Part shown: one piece after another, positions 16,088 through 25,352 of the stretch
Layout of the letters: the number at the start of each line of letters is the position of its first letter
Numbering within the stretch: the first letter of the stretch is position 1
Assembly: GCA_041905785.1 (NCBI GenBank)
Contig: JAYRKJ010000016.1
Coordinates: 62,001-126,000, forward strand
Source of the DNA: Roseateles_B sp041905785
GTDB lineage: Bacteria > Pseudomonadota > Gammaproteobacteria > Burkholderiales > Burkholderiaceae_C
Direction: 5' to 3'
Length of the DNA: 64,000 nt
The notes under the pieces: generated by a model
What the model saw: the letters and a program-made list of their open reading frames with translations, nothing else
What the model was told of the DNA's origin: nothing
Database searches by the model: none
Made by a program: the position numbers and the translations under genes

Positions 16088-17110
16088 ATGAGCGCCCCCA
16101 CCCCCACCCCTACCGTCATCCCCGAGCCCTTCAAGCACACCACCGTCCTCCTCAACGAGACGGTGGAGGGCGTGCTGCACCAGCCGGATGGCGTCTATGT
16201 GGACGGCACCTTCGGCCGCGGCGGGCATTCGCGCCTGCTGCTGAGTCGGCTGGCGCCGGGCGGGAGGCTCATTGCCATCGACCGGGACCTCGAGGCCATC
16301 GCGGCCGCCACCTCAGGCGAGACGCGGGTCGAGGACCCGCGTTTTTGCATCTGCCATGCGCCCTTCGCGCAGATGGGTGCCGAGCTGGAGCGCCTGGGCG
16401 TGCACGCCATCGACGGCCTGATGCTGGACCTGGGCGTCTCCAGCCCCCAGATTGACAACCCCGAGCGCGGTTTCAGCTTCCGTTTCGACGGCCCGCTGGA
16501 CATGCGCATGGACACGACCCGCGGCGAGAGTGCCGCGGATTTCCTGGCCCGTGCCGACGAGCGCCAGATTGCTGAGGTGATACGCGACTATGGCGAAGAA
16601 CGGTTTGCTCTCCCGATTGCAAAGGCGATTGTGGCTCGCCGGGAAGGCGGGAGCCCTGTTCGAACAACCGCCGAGCTTTCCAAAGTCGTGGCTGGTGCGG
16701 TCAAAACCCGCGAACCGGGCCAGGATCCTGCAACGCGCACATTTCAGGCTCTACGGATATTCGTCAACGCCGAGCTTGAAGAACTCGAGCAGGGGCTGAA
16801 CACGGCGCTGCGCCTGCTGCGTCCGGGCGGGCGCCTGGCGGTGATCAGCTTCCACTCGCTGGAAGACCGCATCGTCAAGAACTTCATCGCCCAGCACAGC
16901 AAGGACGTGGTTGACCGGCGCGCCATGTTCGCCGCGCCCAAGCCCCTGGTGCTCAAGGCCCTGGGCCGCATCAAGCCCAGCGAGGCCGAGGTGAAGGCCA
17001 ACCCGCGCTCGCGCTCCGCCATCCTGCGGGTGGCCGAGCGCACGGATGCGCCCCTGGTCGAGGCGCCCGCCGCCCCGCCCAAGCCGGGTAAGCGCAGGGG
17101 AGGCCGCTGA
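16088..17110 (+). CDS. rsmH: 16S rRNA (cytosine-1402-N4)-methyltransferase RsmH
   Basis: 340 residues. Methylates C1402 of 16S rRNA using S-adenosylmethionine. Motifs: HTTVLLNETVEGV near the N-terminus, VDGTFGRGGHSRLLL (SAM-binding loop), LMLDLGVSSPQID, RGFSFRFDGPLDMRMD, and FHSLEDRIVKNF near the end. The C-terminal tail (KPGKRRGGR) is basic and longer than in E. coli. It ends at 17110, sharing one base with the ftsL start. Codons between about 16581 and 16780 are much less GC-biased (many ATT, GCT, GAA, AAA) than the flanks although the protein stays canonical, so this segment looks like a mosaic. Confidence 0.97.
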   Translation: MSAPTPTPTVIPEPFKHTTVLLNETVEGVLHQPDGVYVDGTFGRGGHSRLLLSRLAPGGRLIAIDRDLEAIAAATSGETRVEDPRFCICHAPFAQMGAELERLGVHAIDGLMLDLGVSSPQIDNPERGFSFRFDGPLDMRMDTTRGESAADFLARADERQIAEVIRDYGEERFALPIAKAIVARREGGSPVRTTAELSKVVAGAVKTREPGQDPATRTFQALRIFVNAELEELEQGLNTALRLLRPGGRLAVISFHSLEDRIVKNFIAQHSKDVVDRRAMFAAPKPLVLKALGRIKPSEAEVKANPRSRSAILRVAERTDAPLVEAPAAPPKPGKRRGGR

Positions 17111-17412
17111 TGTGGCCTCGCATCACGCTGGTGTTGTTGGCTGCGGTGATGGTCTCGGGCTACTACCTGGTGCGCAGCAGCTATGAGGCGCGCCGCCTGT
17201 TCACCGAGCTCGACCGCGCCCAGAACGAAGGGCGCAAGCTGGAAGCCGACCACCAGCGCCTGCTGGCCGAGCGCCACGCCCAGGCCACCAATCTGCGGGT
17301 CGAGCAGGTGGCCCGCGAGCGGCTGAAGATGCGCGCCGTCTCGCCCGCCATCACCCAGACCGTGGAGCTGAGCGGCCGTCCTGCCTCGGCCGCCGCAGGA
17401 GTGCAGCCATGA
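17110..17412 (+). CDS. ftsL: Cell division protein FtsL
   Basis: 100 residues, single-pass inner-membrane protein. One N-terminal membrane segment (ITLVLLAAVMVSGYYLVRSSY) is followed by a heptad-rich, charged coiled-coil region (ARRLFTELDRAQNEGRKLEADHQRLLAERHAQATN). FtsL forms a periplasmic coiled-coil complex with FtsB and FtsQ that activates FtsWI. Position between rsmH and ftsI and size are decisive, as the sequence is weakly conserved. It overlaps rsmH by one base and ftsI by four (ATGA). Confidence 0.93.
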   Translation: MWPRITLVLLAAVMVSGYYLVRSSYEARRLFTELDRAQNEGRKLEADHQRLLAERHAQATNLRVEQVARERLKMRAVSPAITQTVELSGRPASAAAGVQP

Positions 17413-19190
17413 GCGCCAAGCGCCCGGTCGGCAATGCCCTGAGCCCGCGCGGCGTCAACTACGCGACCAGCCCCTTGCTGGCCGCCAAGACGCCGCCCTG
17501 GCGCTCGCGCTTCCTCGTCGCGCTGGTGGGCCTGGCCTTCGCCGGCCTGCTGGGGCGTGCCGTCTACGTGCAGCTGGTCGCCCAGGACTTCTTCCAGCGC
17601 CAGGGCGAGGCCCGCTACGCCCACACCCTGGAGCTGCCAGCCAGCCGCGGCCAGATCAAGGACCGCAGCGGCCAGGTGCTGGCCTCCAGCGTGGCCGTGC
17701 CCTCGATCTGGGCCTTTCCCAAGGACGTCGACACCGACCCCGACAAGCGCCGCGAGCTGGCCCGCATCCTCAAGGTCAGCCCGCAGGAGCTGGACAAGCG
17801 CCTGGACCCGTCCAACCGCTTCGTCTTCCTGCGCCGCCAGGCCGACGACGACACCGCCGCCAAGATCAAGGCGCTCAACTTGAAGGGCGTCTTCCAGGAC
17901 CGCGAGTACAAGCGCCAGTACCCGGAGGGCGAGTCCGCCGCGCACATCGTCGGTTTCACCAACCTGGAAGAGCGCGGCCAGGAAGGCATCGAGCTGGCCT
18001 TCCAGAAGGAGCTGCAGGGCCGTGACGGCAGCCGCGCCGTGGTCAAGGACCGCCTGGGCCGGGTGGTCGAGGACATGGGCGAGCGCGTGCCGGCCAGCAA
18101 TGGCCGCGACATCCAGCTCTCCATCGACGCCAAGGTGCAGTTCTTCGCCTACCAGCGCATCCGCGACGCCGTGGCCGAGCACCGCGCCAAGGCCGGCTCC
18201 GTGGTGGTGCTGGACGTGCAAACCGGTGAGGTCCTGGCCCTGGCCAACTGGCCCAGCTACAACCCCGGCGACCGCCAGAACCTGCTGGGCGAGCAGCTGC
18301 GCAACCGCGCCCTGACCGACGTCTTCGAGCCCGGCTCGACCATGAAGCCCTTCACCATCGGCCTGGCCCTGGAGACCGGCCGCGTGCGCCCGGACACCGT
18401 CATCAACACCGCCCGGGGCGCCGTGATGATCGCCGGCTGGTCGCCCACCGACGTCCACCCCTACGGCGACCTGACGGTGGCCCAGGTCATCCAGAAGTCC
18501 AGCAACGTGGGCACGGCCAAGATCGCCATGCAGATGCCGGCCCGCGAGATGCACGAGATGTTCACCGCCATCGGCCTGGGTCAGCGCCCGCAGCTGGAGT
18601 TCCCCGGCGCGATGACCGGCAAGCTGCGCCCCTACAAGAGCTGGCGGCCCATCGAGCAGGCCACCATGAGCTACGGCTACGGGCTCTCGGCCTCGCTGTT
18701 CCAGCTGGCCCGGGCCTACACGACGTTTGCGCGGGACGGCGAGGTCATCCCCGTCACCATCATGAAGCGCGCCAGCAGCGAGCCGGTGAGCGGCCTGCGC
18801 GTCTTCAAGCCTGAGGTCGCCCAGCAGGTGCGCGCCATGCTGCAGACCGCCGCGGCCCCGGGCGGGACCGCACCGGCGGCCATGGTCCCGGGCTACAGCA
18901 TCGGCGGCAAGTCCGGCACCGCGCACAAGCAGGAAGGCAAGGGCTATGCCGGCCACAAGTACCGCTCCTGGTTCGTCGGCATCGCGCCCATCAGCAAGCC
19001 GCGCATCGTGGTCGCGGTGATGGTGGACGAGCCCAGCAACGGCGTGTATTTCGGCGGCGCGGTGGCCGCGCCGGTGTTCAGCCAGGTCGTGGCCCAGACC
19101 CTGCGCCTGATGGGCGTGGCGCCGGACCTGGACGTCAAAACACAGATCGTCGCGAGCCAGAAGCTCGAGGCGGTGGAAGAGAGCTTCTGA
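17409..19190 (+). CDS. ftsI: Peptidoglycan transpeptidase FtsI (PBP3)
   Basis: 593 residues. Septal class B penicillin-binding protein. One membrane segment (FLVALVGLAFAGLLGRAVYVQLV, about 35-57), a pedestal domain starting at LPASRGQIKDRSGQVLASS, and the transpeptidase domain. Active-site motifs: SxxK in EPGSTMKPF with S310 as nucleophile, SSN in KSSNVGTAKIA, and KSG in GGKSGTAHK, the usual KTG being KSG. It acts with FtsW at the septum. Overlaps ftsL by ATGA, three bases before murE. Confidence 0.97.
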   Translation: MSAKRPVGNALSPRGVNYATSPLLAAKTPPWRSRFLVALVGLAFAGLLGRAVYVQLVAQDFFQRQGEARYAHTLELPASRGQIKDRSGQVLASSVAVPSIWAFPKDVDTDPDKRRELARILKVSPQELDKRLDPSNRFVFLRRQADDDTAAKIKALNLKGVFQDREYKRQYPEGESAAHIVGFTNLEERGQEGIELAFQKELQGRDGSRAVVKDRLGRVVEDMGERVPASNGRDIQLSIDAKVQFFAYQRIRDAVAEHRAKAGSVVVLDVQTGEVLALANWPSYNPGDRQNLLGEQLRNRALTDVFEPGSTMKPFTIGLALETGRVRPDTVINTARGAVMIAGWSPTDVHPYGDLTVAQVIQKSSNVGTAKIAMQMPAREMHEMFTAIGLGQRPQLEFPGAMTGKLRPYKSWRPIEQATMSYGYGLSASLFQLARAYTTFARDGEVIPVTIMKRASSEPVSGLRVFKPEVAQQVRAMLQTAAAPGGTAPAAMVPGYSIGGKSGTAHKQEGKGYAGHKYRSWFVGIAPISKPRIVVAVMVDEPSNGVYFGGAVAAPVFSQVVAQTLRLMGVAPDLDVKTQIVASQKLEAVEESF

Positions 19191-19193
19191 GCC

Positions 19194-20705
19194 ATGCTGA
19201 CCCGTCTCAAATCCCCCGAAGCTGCCGCCCGCTGGCTCCAGGAATGGACCACCGGCGCCCTGCGAACCGACAGCCGCCTGGTCCAGCCCGGTGATGCCTT
19301 CATCGCCTGGCCCGGCTATGCGCGCGATGGCCGCAACTACGTGGCCGCCGCCCTGGCCGCGGGCGCCGCGACCTGCCTGGTGGAGGACGAGGGCGTGGAC
19401 GCCTTCGGCTTCGTGGACGCCCGCGTGGCCTCGCTGCCCGGCCTCAAGAGCCGCACCGGCGCCATCGCCGCCCAGTACTACGGCCAGCCCAGCCAGACCC
19501 TGCCGGTGATTGCCACCACCGGCACCAACGGCAAGACCTCCACCGCCTGGTGGACCGCGCAAGCCCTGACCCTGCTGGGCCGGCGCTGCGGCGTGATCGG
19601 CACGCTGGGCGTGGGCGTGCCGCCCGTGCCCGGCACCGCGCAGGCCGCAGACATCGAGTACACCGGCCTGACAACACCTGACCCCGTGATGCTGCAGCAG
19701 GCCTTCGCCCGCATGCGCGACGAGGGCTTCGGCGCCTGCGCCATCGAAGCCTCGTCCATCGGCATCAAGGAGCATCGCCTGGATGGCACGCAGATCCGCG
19801 TGGCCCTGTTCACCAACTTCACCCAGGACCACCTGGACTACCACGGCAGCATGGCCGCCTACTGGGAGGCCAAGCGCGAGCTCTTCGGCTGGAGCGGGCT
19901 GCAGGCGGCGGTGATCAACGTCGACGACGCGCAGGGTGCGGCCCTGGCGGCCGAGCTGCAGTCGCAAGGCACGCTGGACCTCTGGACCTACGGCCTGAAC
20001 CGCAGCGATGCGCGCCTCTCGGCCCATGCGCTGCACTACCGCGCGGGCGGCCTGGCCTTCACGCTGAAGGAGCAGGGGGCCGCGGACCAGCTCATCGAGA
20101 CCGGCCTGATCGGCGAGTACAACGTGGCCAACCTGCTGGCCGTGATTGGCGGCCTGCGCGCCCTGGGCCACACGCTGGAGGCCCTCGGGCCGGTGGCCGG
20201 CCTCGTGACGCCAGTGCCCGGCCGCATGCAGCGCGTGGGCAATGGGCGCGAGCTGCCGCAGCTGGTGGTCGACTACGCCCACACGCCCGACGCGCTGGAG
20301 AAGGCCCTGGCCGCGCTGGCGCCGCTGGCCGAGGCCCGTGGTGGCAAGCTGGTGTGCGTCTTCGGCTGCGGCGGTGACCGCGACCGGACCAAGCGCCCGC
20401 AGATGGGCGCCATCGCTGCCCGCCTGGCCGGCCAGGTGGTGGTGACCAGCGACAACCCGCGCAGCGAGGACCCGGCGCAAATCCTGGCGGACATCGTGGC
20501 GGGCCTGCCTGCCGGCGCCGCGCACACTGCCCTGGTGGATCGCCGTGAGGCCATACGCGGCGCCGTGTTGTCGGCCCGTCCCGCCGACGTGATCCTGGTG
20601 GCGGGCAAGGGCCATGAGGACTACCAGGAGATACAGGGCCAGCGCCATCCCTTCTCCGACGTGGAGGAGGCCCGTGCCGCCCTGATCGAAAGGGCCGGCC
20701 TGTGA
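19194..20705 (+). CDS. murE: UDP-MurNAc-L-Ala-D-Glu:meso-diaminopimelate ligase MurE
   Basis: 503 residues. Cytoplasmic ATP-dependent ligase adding the third residue of the peptidoglycan stem. ATP-binding loop TGTNGKTSTAWW, the carbamylated-lysine region (YWEAKRELF), and the DNPR motif in TSDNPRSEDP, which marks enzymes specific for meso-diaminopimelate rather than lysine, as expected for a Gram-negative bacterium. It ends in a GTGA overlap with murF. Confidence 0.97.
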   Translation: MLTRLKSPEAAARWLQEWTTGALRTDSRLVQPGDAFIAWPGYARDGRNYVAAALAAGAATCLVEDEGVDAFGFVDARVASLPGLKSRTGAIAAQYYGQPSQTLPVIATTGTNGKTSTAWWTAQALTLLGRRCGVIGTLGVGVPPVPGTAQAADIEYTGLTTPDPVMLQQAFARMRDEGFGACAIEASSIGIKEHRLDGTQIRVALFTNFTQDHLDYHGSMAAYWEAKRELFGWSGLQAAVINVDDAQGAALAAELQSQGTLDLWTYGLNRSDARLSAHALHYRAGGLAFTLKEQGAADQLIETGLIGEYNVANLLAVIGGLRALGHTLEALGPVAGLVTPVPGRMQRVGNGRELPQLVVDYAHTPDALEKALAALAPLAEARGGKLVCVFGCGGDRDRTKRPQMGAIAARLAGQVVVTSDNPRSEDPAQILADIVAGLPAGAAHTALVDRREAIRGAVLSARPADVILVAGKGHEDYQEIQGQRHPFSDVEEARAALIERAGL

Positions 20706-22138
20706 GCGCGGCCTGCCTCATGACTCTGGCCCAGGCCCATGCCCTGCTGCAGCCCCTGCTGCCGCAGGCCCGGCTGGTGGGCGACGGCGCGACGCCGCTG
20801 CAGCGCGTGCACAGCGACACCCGCAGCCTGCAGCCCGGCGACCTCTTCGTGGCTCTGCGCGGCGAGCGCTTCGACGCCAACGACTTCCTGCCCCAGGCCC
20901 GCGAGTCCGGCGCCGCGGCGGCGCTGGCCGAGCGCGGCCTGGAGGCGGCCGGCCTGCCCGGCATCGAGGTGCCGGACGCCAAGGCGGCGCTGGGCCTGCT
21001 GGCCCAGGCCTGGCGGGCCCGCCTGCAACTGCCCGTGATCGCGGTGACCGGCAGCAACGGCAAGACCACGGTCACGCAGATGATCGCCAGCATCCTGTCC
21101 AGCTGGCTGGGCGAGGATGCGCTGGCCACGCAGGGCAATCTGAACAACGAGATCGGCGTGCCGCTGACCGTGCTGCGCCTGCGTCAGGACGAGGCCCGCT
21201 GGCACCGCGCCGCGGTGATCGAGCTGGGCATGAACCATCCCGGCGAGATCGCCCCGCTGGCCGCCATGGCCCAGCCCACCGTGGCCCTGGTCAACAATGC
21301 CCAGCGCGAGCATCAGGAGTTTCTGGGCACGGTGGAGGCCGCAGCGCGCGAGAACGGCGCGGTGATCCTGGCCTTGCCGGCGACGGGCGTGGCCGTGTTC
21401 CCGGCTGAGGACGCCTGCGCGCCGATCTGGCATGAGCTGGCCGGTGCCCGCGCGCAGCTGAGCTTTGCGCTGCAGGGGCTCGCCGACGTGACCGGCCGCG
21501 CGCGGTGGGTGGACGCCGGCCATTGGGCGCTGGAGCTGCACACGCCGGCGGGCGATGCCCCGGTCGTGCTGTCGGTCGCCGGCCAGCACAACGTGCGCAA
21601 CGCGCTGGCCGCAGCGAGCTGCTGCCTGGCCGCCGGCGCACCGCTGGCCGCCGTGGTGCAGGGCCTGGAGGCCTTCCGCCCCGTCAAGGGCCGCTCGGCC
21701 CTGCGCCGCGTCGAACGCGCCGGGCAAGACCTGACCCTGATCGATGACAGCTACAACGCCAACCCGGACAGCGTGCGGGCGGGCATCGAGGTCCTGGCCG
21801 ACCTGCCCGGCAGCAGCTGGCTGGTGCTGGGCGATATGGGCGAGGTCGGTGACCAGGGCCCGGAATTCCACCGCGAGGTGGGGGCCTATGCGGCCCAGCG
21901 CGGCCTGGCTGCGCTGTGGTGCGCGGGGCCGGCGGCGGCCCATGCGGCCGCGGCCTTTGAGGCGTCAGGAGGCAAGGCATGCCGTGCCTTCGTGACGGTG
22001 GACGAGCTCATCGCGGCGCTGGGCGCCGCACCGGAAGTCAAGAACGTGCTCGTCAAGGGATCGAGATTCATGCGCATGGAACGGGTGGTGGCGGCCTTGG
22101 CCGGCACGCAGGACCAAGGGGGCGCTCATGCTGCTTAG
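20702..22138 (+). CDS. murF: UDP-MurNAc-tripeptide-D-Ala-D-Ala ligase MurF
   Basis: 478 residues, GTG start overlapping the murE stop by four bases. Adds D-Ala-D-Ala to the UDP-MurNAc-tripeptide. ATP-binding loop VTGSNGKTTVTQM, then NLNNEIGVPLTVL, AVIELGMNHPGEIAPLA and DDSYNANPDSVRAGI, all typical of MurF. It contains a copy of the GGGTCAGGTCTTGC word (reverse orientation, 21724-21737) coding for GQDLTL with the otherwise rare CAA glutamine codon. The last 11 bases overlap mraY. Confidence 0.97.
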   Translation: MSAACLMTLAQAHALLQPLLPQARLVGDGATPLQRVHSDTRSLQPGDLFVALRGERFDANDFLPQARESGAAAALAERGLEAAGLPGIEVPDAKAALGLLAQAWRARLQLPVIAVTGSNGKTTVTQMIASILSSWLGEDALATQGNLNNEIGVPLTVLRLRQDEARWHRAAVIELGMNHPGEIAPLAAMAQPTVALVNNAQREHQEFLGTVEAAARENGAVILALPATGVAVFPAEDACAPIWHELAGARAQLSFALQGLADVTGRARWVDAGHWALELHTPAGDAPVVLSVAGQHNVRNALAAASCCLAAGAPLAAVVQGLEAFRPVKGRSALRRVERAGQDLTLIDDSYNANPDSVRAGIEVLADLPGSSWLVLGDMGEVGDQGPEFHREVGAYAAQRGLAALWCAGPAAAHAAAAFEASGGKACRAFVTVDELIAALGAAPEVKNVLVKGSRFMRMERVVAALAGTQDQGGAHAA

Positions 22139-23306
22139 TCTGGCGCAGTGGCTGGCAGGGCTGTACCCCGAGTGGGGCTTCCTGCGGCTCTTCAACTACA
22201 TCACCTTCCGCGCGGTGATGTCGGCCATGACGGCGCTGCTGATCGGCCTGGCCTTCGGGCCCTGGGTGATCCGCCGCCTGACCGAGATGAAGATCGGCCA
22301 GCCCATCCGCGAATACGGGGTGCAGCAGCACCTGGCCAAGAGCGGCACGCCCACCATGGGCGGGGTGCTGATCCTGATCGGCATCGGCATCTCCACGCTG
22401 CTGTGGTTCGACTGGTCCAACCGCTTCGTGTGGGTGGTGATGCTGGTCACCATGGGCTTCGGTGCCATCGGCTGGGTCGACGACTGGCGCAAGGTGGTCT
22501 ACAAGGACCCCGAGGGCATGAAGAGCCGCGAGAAGTTCTTCTGGCAGTCCCTGATCGGCCTGATCGCGGCGCTGTACCTGGCCTTCTCGGTGTCCGAGAC
22601 CAGCTTCCTGGGCGTGGTGCAGCTCTTCTTCCGCTGGGTGTCCAGCGGCTTCTCCACCGAGCTGCCGCCCAAGGCCGACCTGATGGTGCCCTTCTTCAAG
22701 ACGGTCAGCTACCCCTTGGGCGTGTTCGGCTTCATCGGCCTGTCCTACTTCGTCATCGTGGGCACCAGCAATGCGGTGAACTTCACCGACGGCCTGGACG
22801 GCCTGGCCATCATGCCGGTGGTGCTGGTGGGCTCGGCGCTGGGTATCTTCGCCTACCTGACCGGCTCTACCGTCTATTCCAAGTACCTGCTGCTGCCCTA
22901 CATCCCCGGGGCCGGCGAGCTGCTGATCTTCTGCGGTGCGCTGGCGGGGGCAGGTCTTGCCTTCCTGTGGTTCAACACCCACCCGGCCCAGGTCTTCATG
23001 GGCGATGTCGGCGCCCTGGCGCTGGGCGGAGGCCTGGGCACGCTGGCCGTGATCACGCGCCAGGAGATCGTGCTCGGCATCATGGGCGGCGTCTTCGTGG
23101 CCGAGGTGCTCTCGGTGATGCTGCAGGTGAGCTGGTTCAAGTACACCAAGAAGAAGTTCGGCGAGGGCAAGCGCATCTTCAAGATGGCGCCGCTGCATCA
23201 CCACTTCGAGAAGTCGGGCTGGCGCGAGACCCAGGTGGTCGTGCGCTTCTGGATCATCACCATGCTGCTGTGCCTGATCGGCCTGTCCAGCCTGAAACTG
23301 CGCTGA
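22128..23306 (+). CDS. mraY: Phospho-MurNAc-pentapeptide transferase MraY
   Basis: 392 residues, about ten membrane segments. Makes lipid I on the inner face of the cytoplasmic membrane. Diagnostic motifs: KSGTPTMGGVLIL, the aspartate pair in WVDDWRK, NFTDGLDGLA, and MAPLHHHFEKSGW near the end. The length matches betaproteobacterial members. It begins inside murF and is followed by a 195-base gap that carries a structured repeat before murD, an interruption in an otherwise gapless stretch. A variant GGGGCAGGTCTTGC word lies at 22947-22960. Confidence 0.97.
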   Translation: MLLSLAQWLAGLYPEWGFLRLFNYITFRAVMSAMTALLIGLAFGPWVIRRLTEMKIGQPIREYGVQQHLAKSGTPTMGGVLILIGIGISTLLWFDWSNRFVWVVMLVTMGFGAIGWVDDWRKVVYKDPEGMKSREKFFWQSLIGLIAALYLAFSVSETSFLGVVQLFFRWVSSGFSTELPPKADLMVPFFKTVSYPLGVFGFIGLSYFVIVGTSNAVNFTDGLDGLAIMPVVLVGSALGIFAYLTGSTVYSKYLLLPYIPGAGELLIFCGALAGAGLAFLWFNTHPAQVFMGDVGALALGGGLGTLAVITRQEIVLGIMGGVFVAEVLSVMLQVSWFKYTKKKFGEGKRIFKMAPLHHHFEKSGWRETQVVVRFWIITMLLCLIGLSSLKLR

Positions 23307-23313
23307 TATGGCC

Positions 23314-23467
23314 CACCCCCTACGCGCTTCGCAGGCCTTGCAGGCTGCACCAGGCCAGGGGCCTGGTCCTGCAGCAGGCACAAACGCCACGGCGTTTGTG
23401 TCCGGCCGCAGCCCCCTTGAGGGGGCGAGCCCGACGGACCGGCAGAGCCGGATCCGCGCGCTCCGCT
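23314..23467. repeat. Dispersed three-hairpin repeat, copy A, with an extra variable-stem hairpin insert
   Basis: Fills the mraY-murD gap. Elements in order: CCCCCTAC with GCGCTTCGC; ACCAGGCC/GGCCTGGT hairpin (23349-23367); CACAAACGCC/GGCGTTTGTG hairpin (23379-23400); CCCCCTTGAGGGGG (23412-23425); CCGGCAGAGCCGG (23439-23451), with GAGC upstream and GCTC downstream forming an outer stem. The first, fourth and fifth elements recur at 30979 and twice at 62267-62421. Confidence 0.8.
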
Positions 23468-23501
23468 GGATGGCAGCGGCGGAATGCATGGAGAGACGCG
23501 C

Positions 23502-25352
23502 ATGAGGCACCTGCACGGTCTGTCCTTGTTGATCCTGGGTCTGGGAGACTCCGGGCTGGCCATGGCCGCCTGGGGCGCGAAGCATGGCGCGGCGCGCATC
23601 CAGGTCTGGGATTCGCGCGAGCAGCCGCCGCAGCTGCCGGCCCTGCGCGAGCAGCTGCCCACGGCCGAGTTCTTCCATGGCGAGCTGCCGGAATCGGCGC
23701 TGAATGGCGTGCAGCTCGTGCTGAAGAGCCCCGGGCTGTCGCCGCTGGACGGCCGCCTGGTGCCGCTGCTGTCGCTGGCCAAAGCCACCGGCGTTCCGGT
23801 GCAGGGCGAGCTGGACCTCTTCGCCCGCGCCCTGGCGGACCTGAAGGCTGAGCGCCGTTATGCGCCTGCCGTGCTGGCCATCACCGGCACCAACGGCAAG
23901 ACCACCACCACCTGCATGACGGCCCTGCTGGCCGAGCGCGCGGGCAAGCGCGTGGCCGTGGCCGGCAATATCGGCCCCAGCATGCTGGGACTGCTGGGTG
24001 CGGCCATGGACCTGGAGCCGGCGCCCGCGGCCGTCGAGGCGCCTGCCGCCGCTGACGATGAAGAAACGCTGCCGCTGGAGGCAGCCGCTGAGTTGCCCGC
24101 CGAGTCGCCGGAGGCTGAAGCCCTGCCCGTGACGGACGAGGCTGAAGCGGTGGCCGAAGCAGCTGTCGATGAAGAGCGTGCGCCTTCCGCAGAAGCGGAT
24201 GCGCTTGAGCTCGCCAGCACCGAGGCCAGCGCCGCGCTGCCCGCCGACGAGCCGTCGACCCTCGAGGCCGTCGCCGCGCTGCTGGACGAACAGCCCCTGC
24301 CCATCAAGCCGCCGCCGCCCAAGCCGCCGGTCTTCGAGCACCTGCCCGAGGTCTGGGTGCTGGAGCTGTCCAGCTTCCAGCTCGACACGGTCGTGGGTTT
24401 CGAACCCACCGCCGCCGCCGTGCTGAACCTGACGCAGGACCACCTGGACTGGCATGGCGACATGGCCGCCTACGGCCGCGCCAAGGCCCGCATCTTCGGC
24501 CAGCACGCGCTGATGGTGATCAACCGCGACGACCCCGAGGTGGAGGCCCTGGTGCCCGCGCCGGTGCCCGTCAAGCAGGGGCGCGGCCGGCCGACGAAGC
24601 TGGTCTCGCGCGAGGTCGTGCGCTTCGGCCTCAATGCGCCTACCCACCCCGGCGACTACGGCCTGGTGGTGGAGGGCGGCATGGCCTGGCTGGTCCGCGC
24701 CCGCGAATCCGACGACACGATCAAGCGCCGCAAGGATGAACTGGAAGAGATCCTCCTCCAGCGCCTGATGCCCGCCGACGCCCTGCGCGTGCGCGGCCGT
24801 CACAACGCTGCAAATGCCCTGGCCGCGCTGGCCCTGGCTTCGGCCGCCGGCTGCGCGCTGGCGCCCATGCTGCATGGACTGCGCGAGTACCGCGGCGAGC
24901 CGCATCGCGTGGCCTACGTGGCCACCGTGCGCGGCGTCGACTTCTATGACGACTCCAAGGGCACCAACGTCGGCGCCACCGTGGCCGCCGTCAAGGGCCT
25001 GGGCGCCGACCGCGCGCCCGCCAGGCTCGTGATGATCCTGGGCGGCGACGGCAAGGGCCAGGACTTCTCGCCCTTGCGCGAAGGGCTGGCCCAGCATGCC
25101 CGCGCCATCGCCCTGATCGGCCGCGACGCGCCCGCGCTGGCCGCCGCGCTGGACGGCCTGGACCTGCCCTTGCAGACGCACGAGAGCCTGGAGGCCGCCA
25201 CCCGCTGGTGCCTGGCGCAGGCGCATGGCGGTGACATCGTGCTGCTGAGCCCGGCCTGTGCCTCGCTGGACATGTTCCGCAACTACGCCCATCGCGCCGA
25301 GGTCTTTGTGGCCACGGTGCAGGAACTGGCGAACGAGGAGGGCCTGGCCTGA
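23502..25352 (+). CDS. murD: UDP-MurNAc-L-alanine:D-glutamate ligase MurD with a large acidic insertion
   Basis: 616 residues, far longer than the usual 440-510. Adds D-glutamate to UDP-MurNAc-L-Ala. Motifs present: LILGLGDSGLAMA (N-terminal nucleotide-binding), ITGTNGKTTTT (ATP loop, about 128-138), GNIGPSMLGLL, LPEVWVLELSSFQLD, LNLTQDHLDWH and DDSKGTNVGAT, so the enzyme should be active. Residues about 172-277 are an Ala/Glu/Pro-rich, strongly acidic, low-complexity block inserted in the central domain just before LPEVW. ATG 23502 is chosen because GGAGAG lies six bases upstream; ATG 23484 is in frame but has none. Overlaps ftsW by one base. Confidence 0.95.
   Translation: MRHLHGLSLLILGLGDSGLAMAAWGAKHGAARIQVWDSREQPPQLPALREQLPTAEFFHGELPESALNGVQLVLKSPGLSPLDGRLVPLLSLAKATGVPVQGELDLFARALADLKAERRYAPAVLAITGTNGKTTTTCMTALLAERAGKRVAVAGNIGPSMLGLLGAAMDLEPAPAAVEAPAAADDEETLPLEAAAELPAESPEAEALPVTDEAEAVAEAAVDEERAPSAEADALELASTEASAALPADEPSTLEAVAALLDEQPLPIKPPPPKPPVFEHLPEVWVLELSSFQLDTVVGFEPTAAAVLNLTQDHLDWHGDMAAYGRAKARIFGQHALMVINRDDPEVEALVPAPVPVKQGRGRPTKLVSREVVRFGLNAPTHPGDYGLVVEGGMAWLVRARESDDTIKRRKDELEEILLQRLMPADALRVRGRHNAANALAALALASAAGCALAPMLHGLREYRGEPHRVAYVATVRGVDFYDDSKGTNVGATVAAVKGLGADRAPARLVMILGGDGKGQDFSPLREGLAQHARAIALIGRDAPALAAALDGLDLPLQTHESLEAATRWCLAQAHGGDIVLLSPACASLDMFRNYAHRAEVFVATVQELANEEGLA

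Noticed and set aside
18900..18930. KSG instead of KTG in FtsI as a possible catalytic defect
   Set aside because: KSG is a known functional form of the third transpeptidase motif in class B enzymes.
17181..20648. Antisense open frame of 1155 codons across ftsL, ftsI and murE
   Set aside because: Shadow frame produced by high GC and G/C-ending codons; composition is Gly/Ala/Arg/His/Val-rich with no motif, while the plus strand carries complete, recognisable cell-wall genes.
22068..25292. Antisense open frame of 1074 codons across mraY and murD
   Set aside because: Same effect; the low-complexity translation (Gln/His/Gly/Arg) has no domain and would overlap essential genes entirely.
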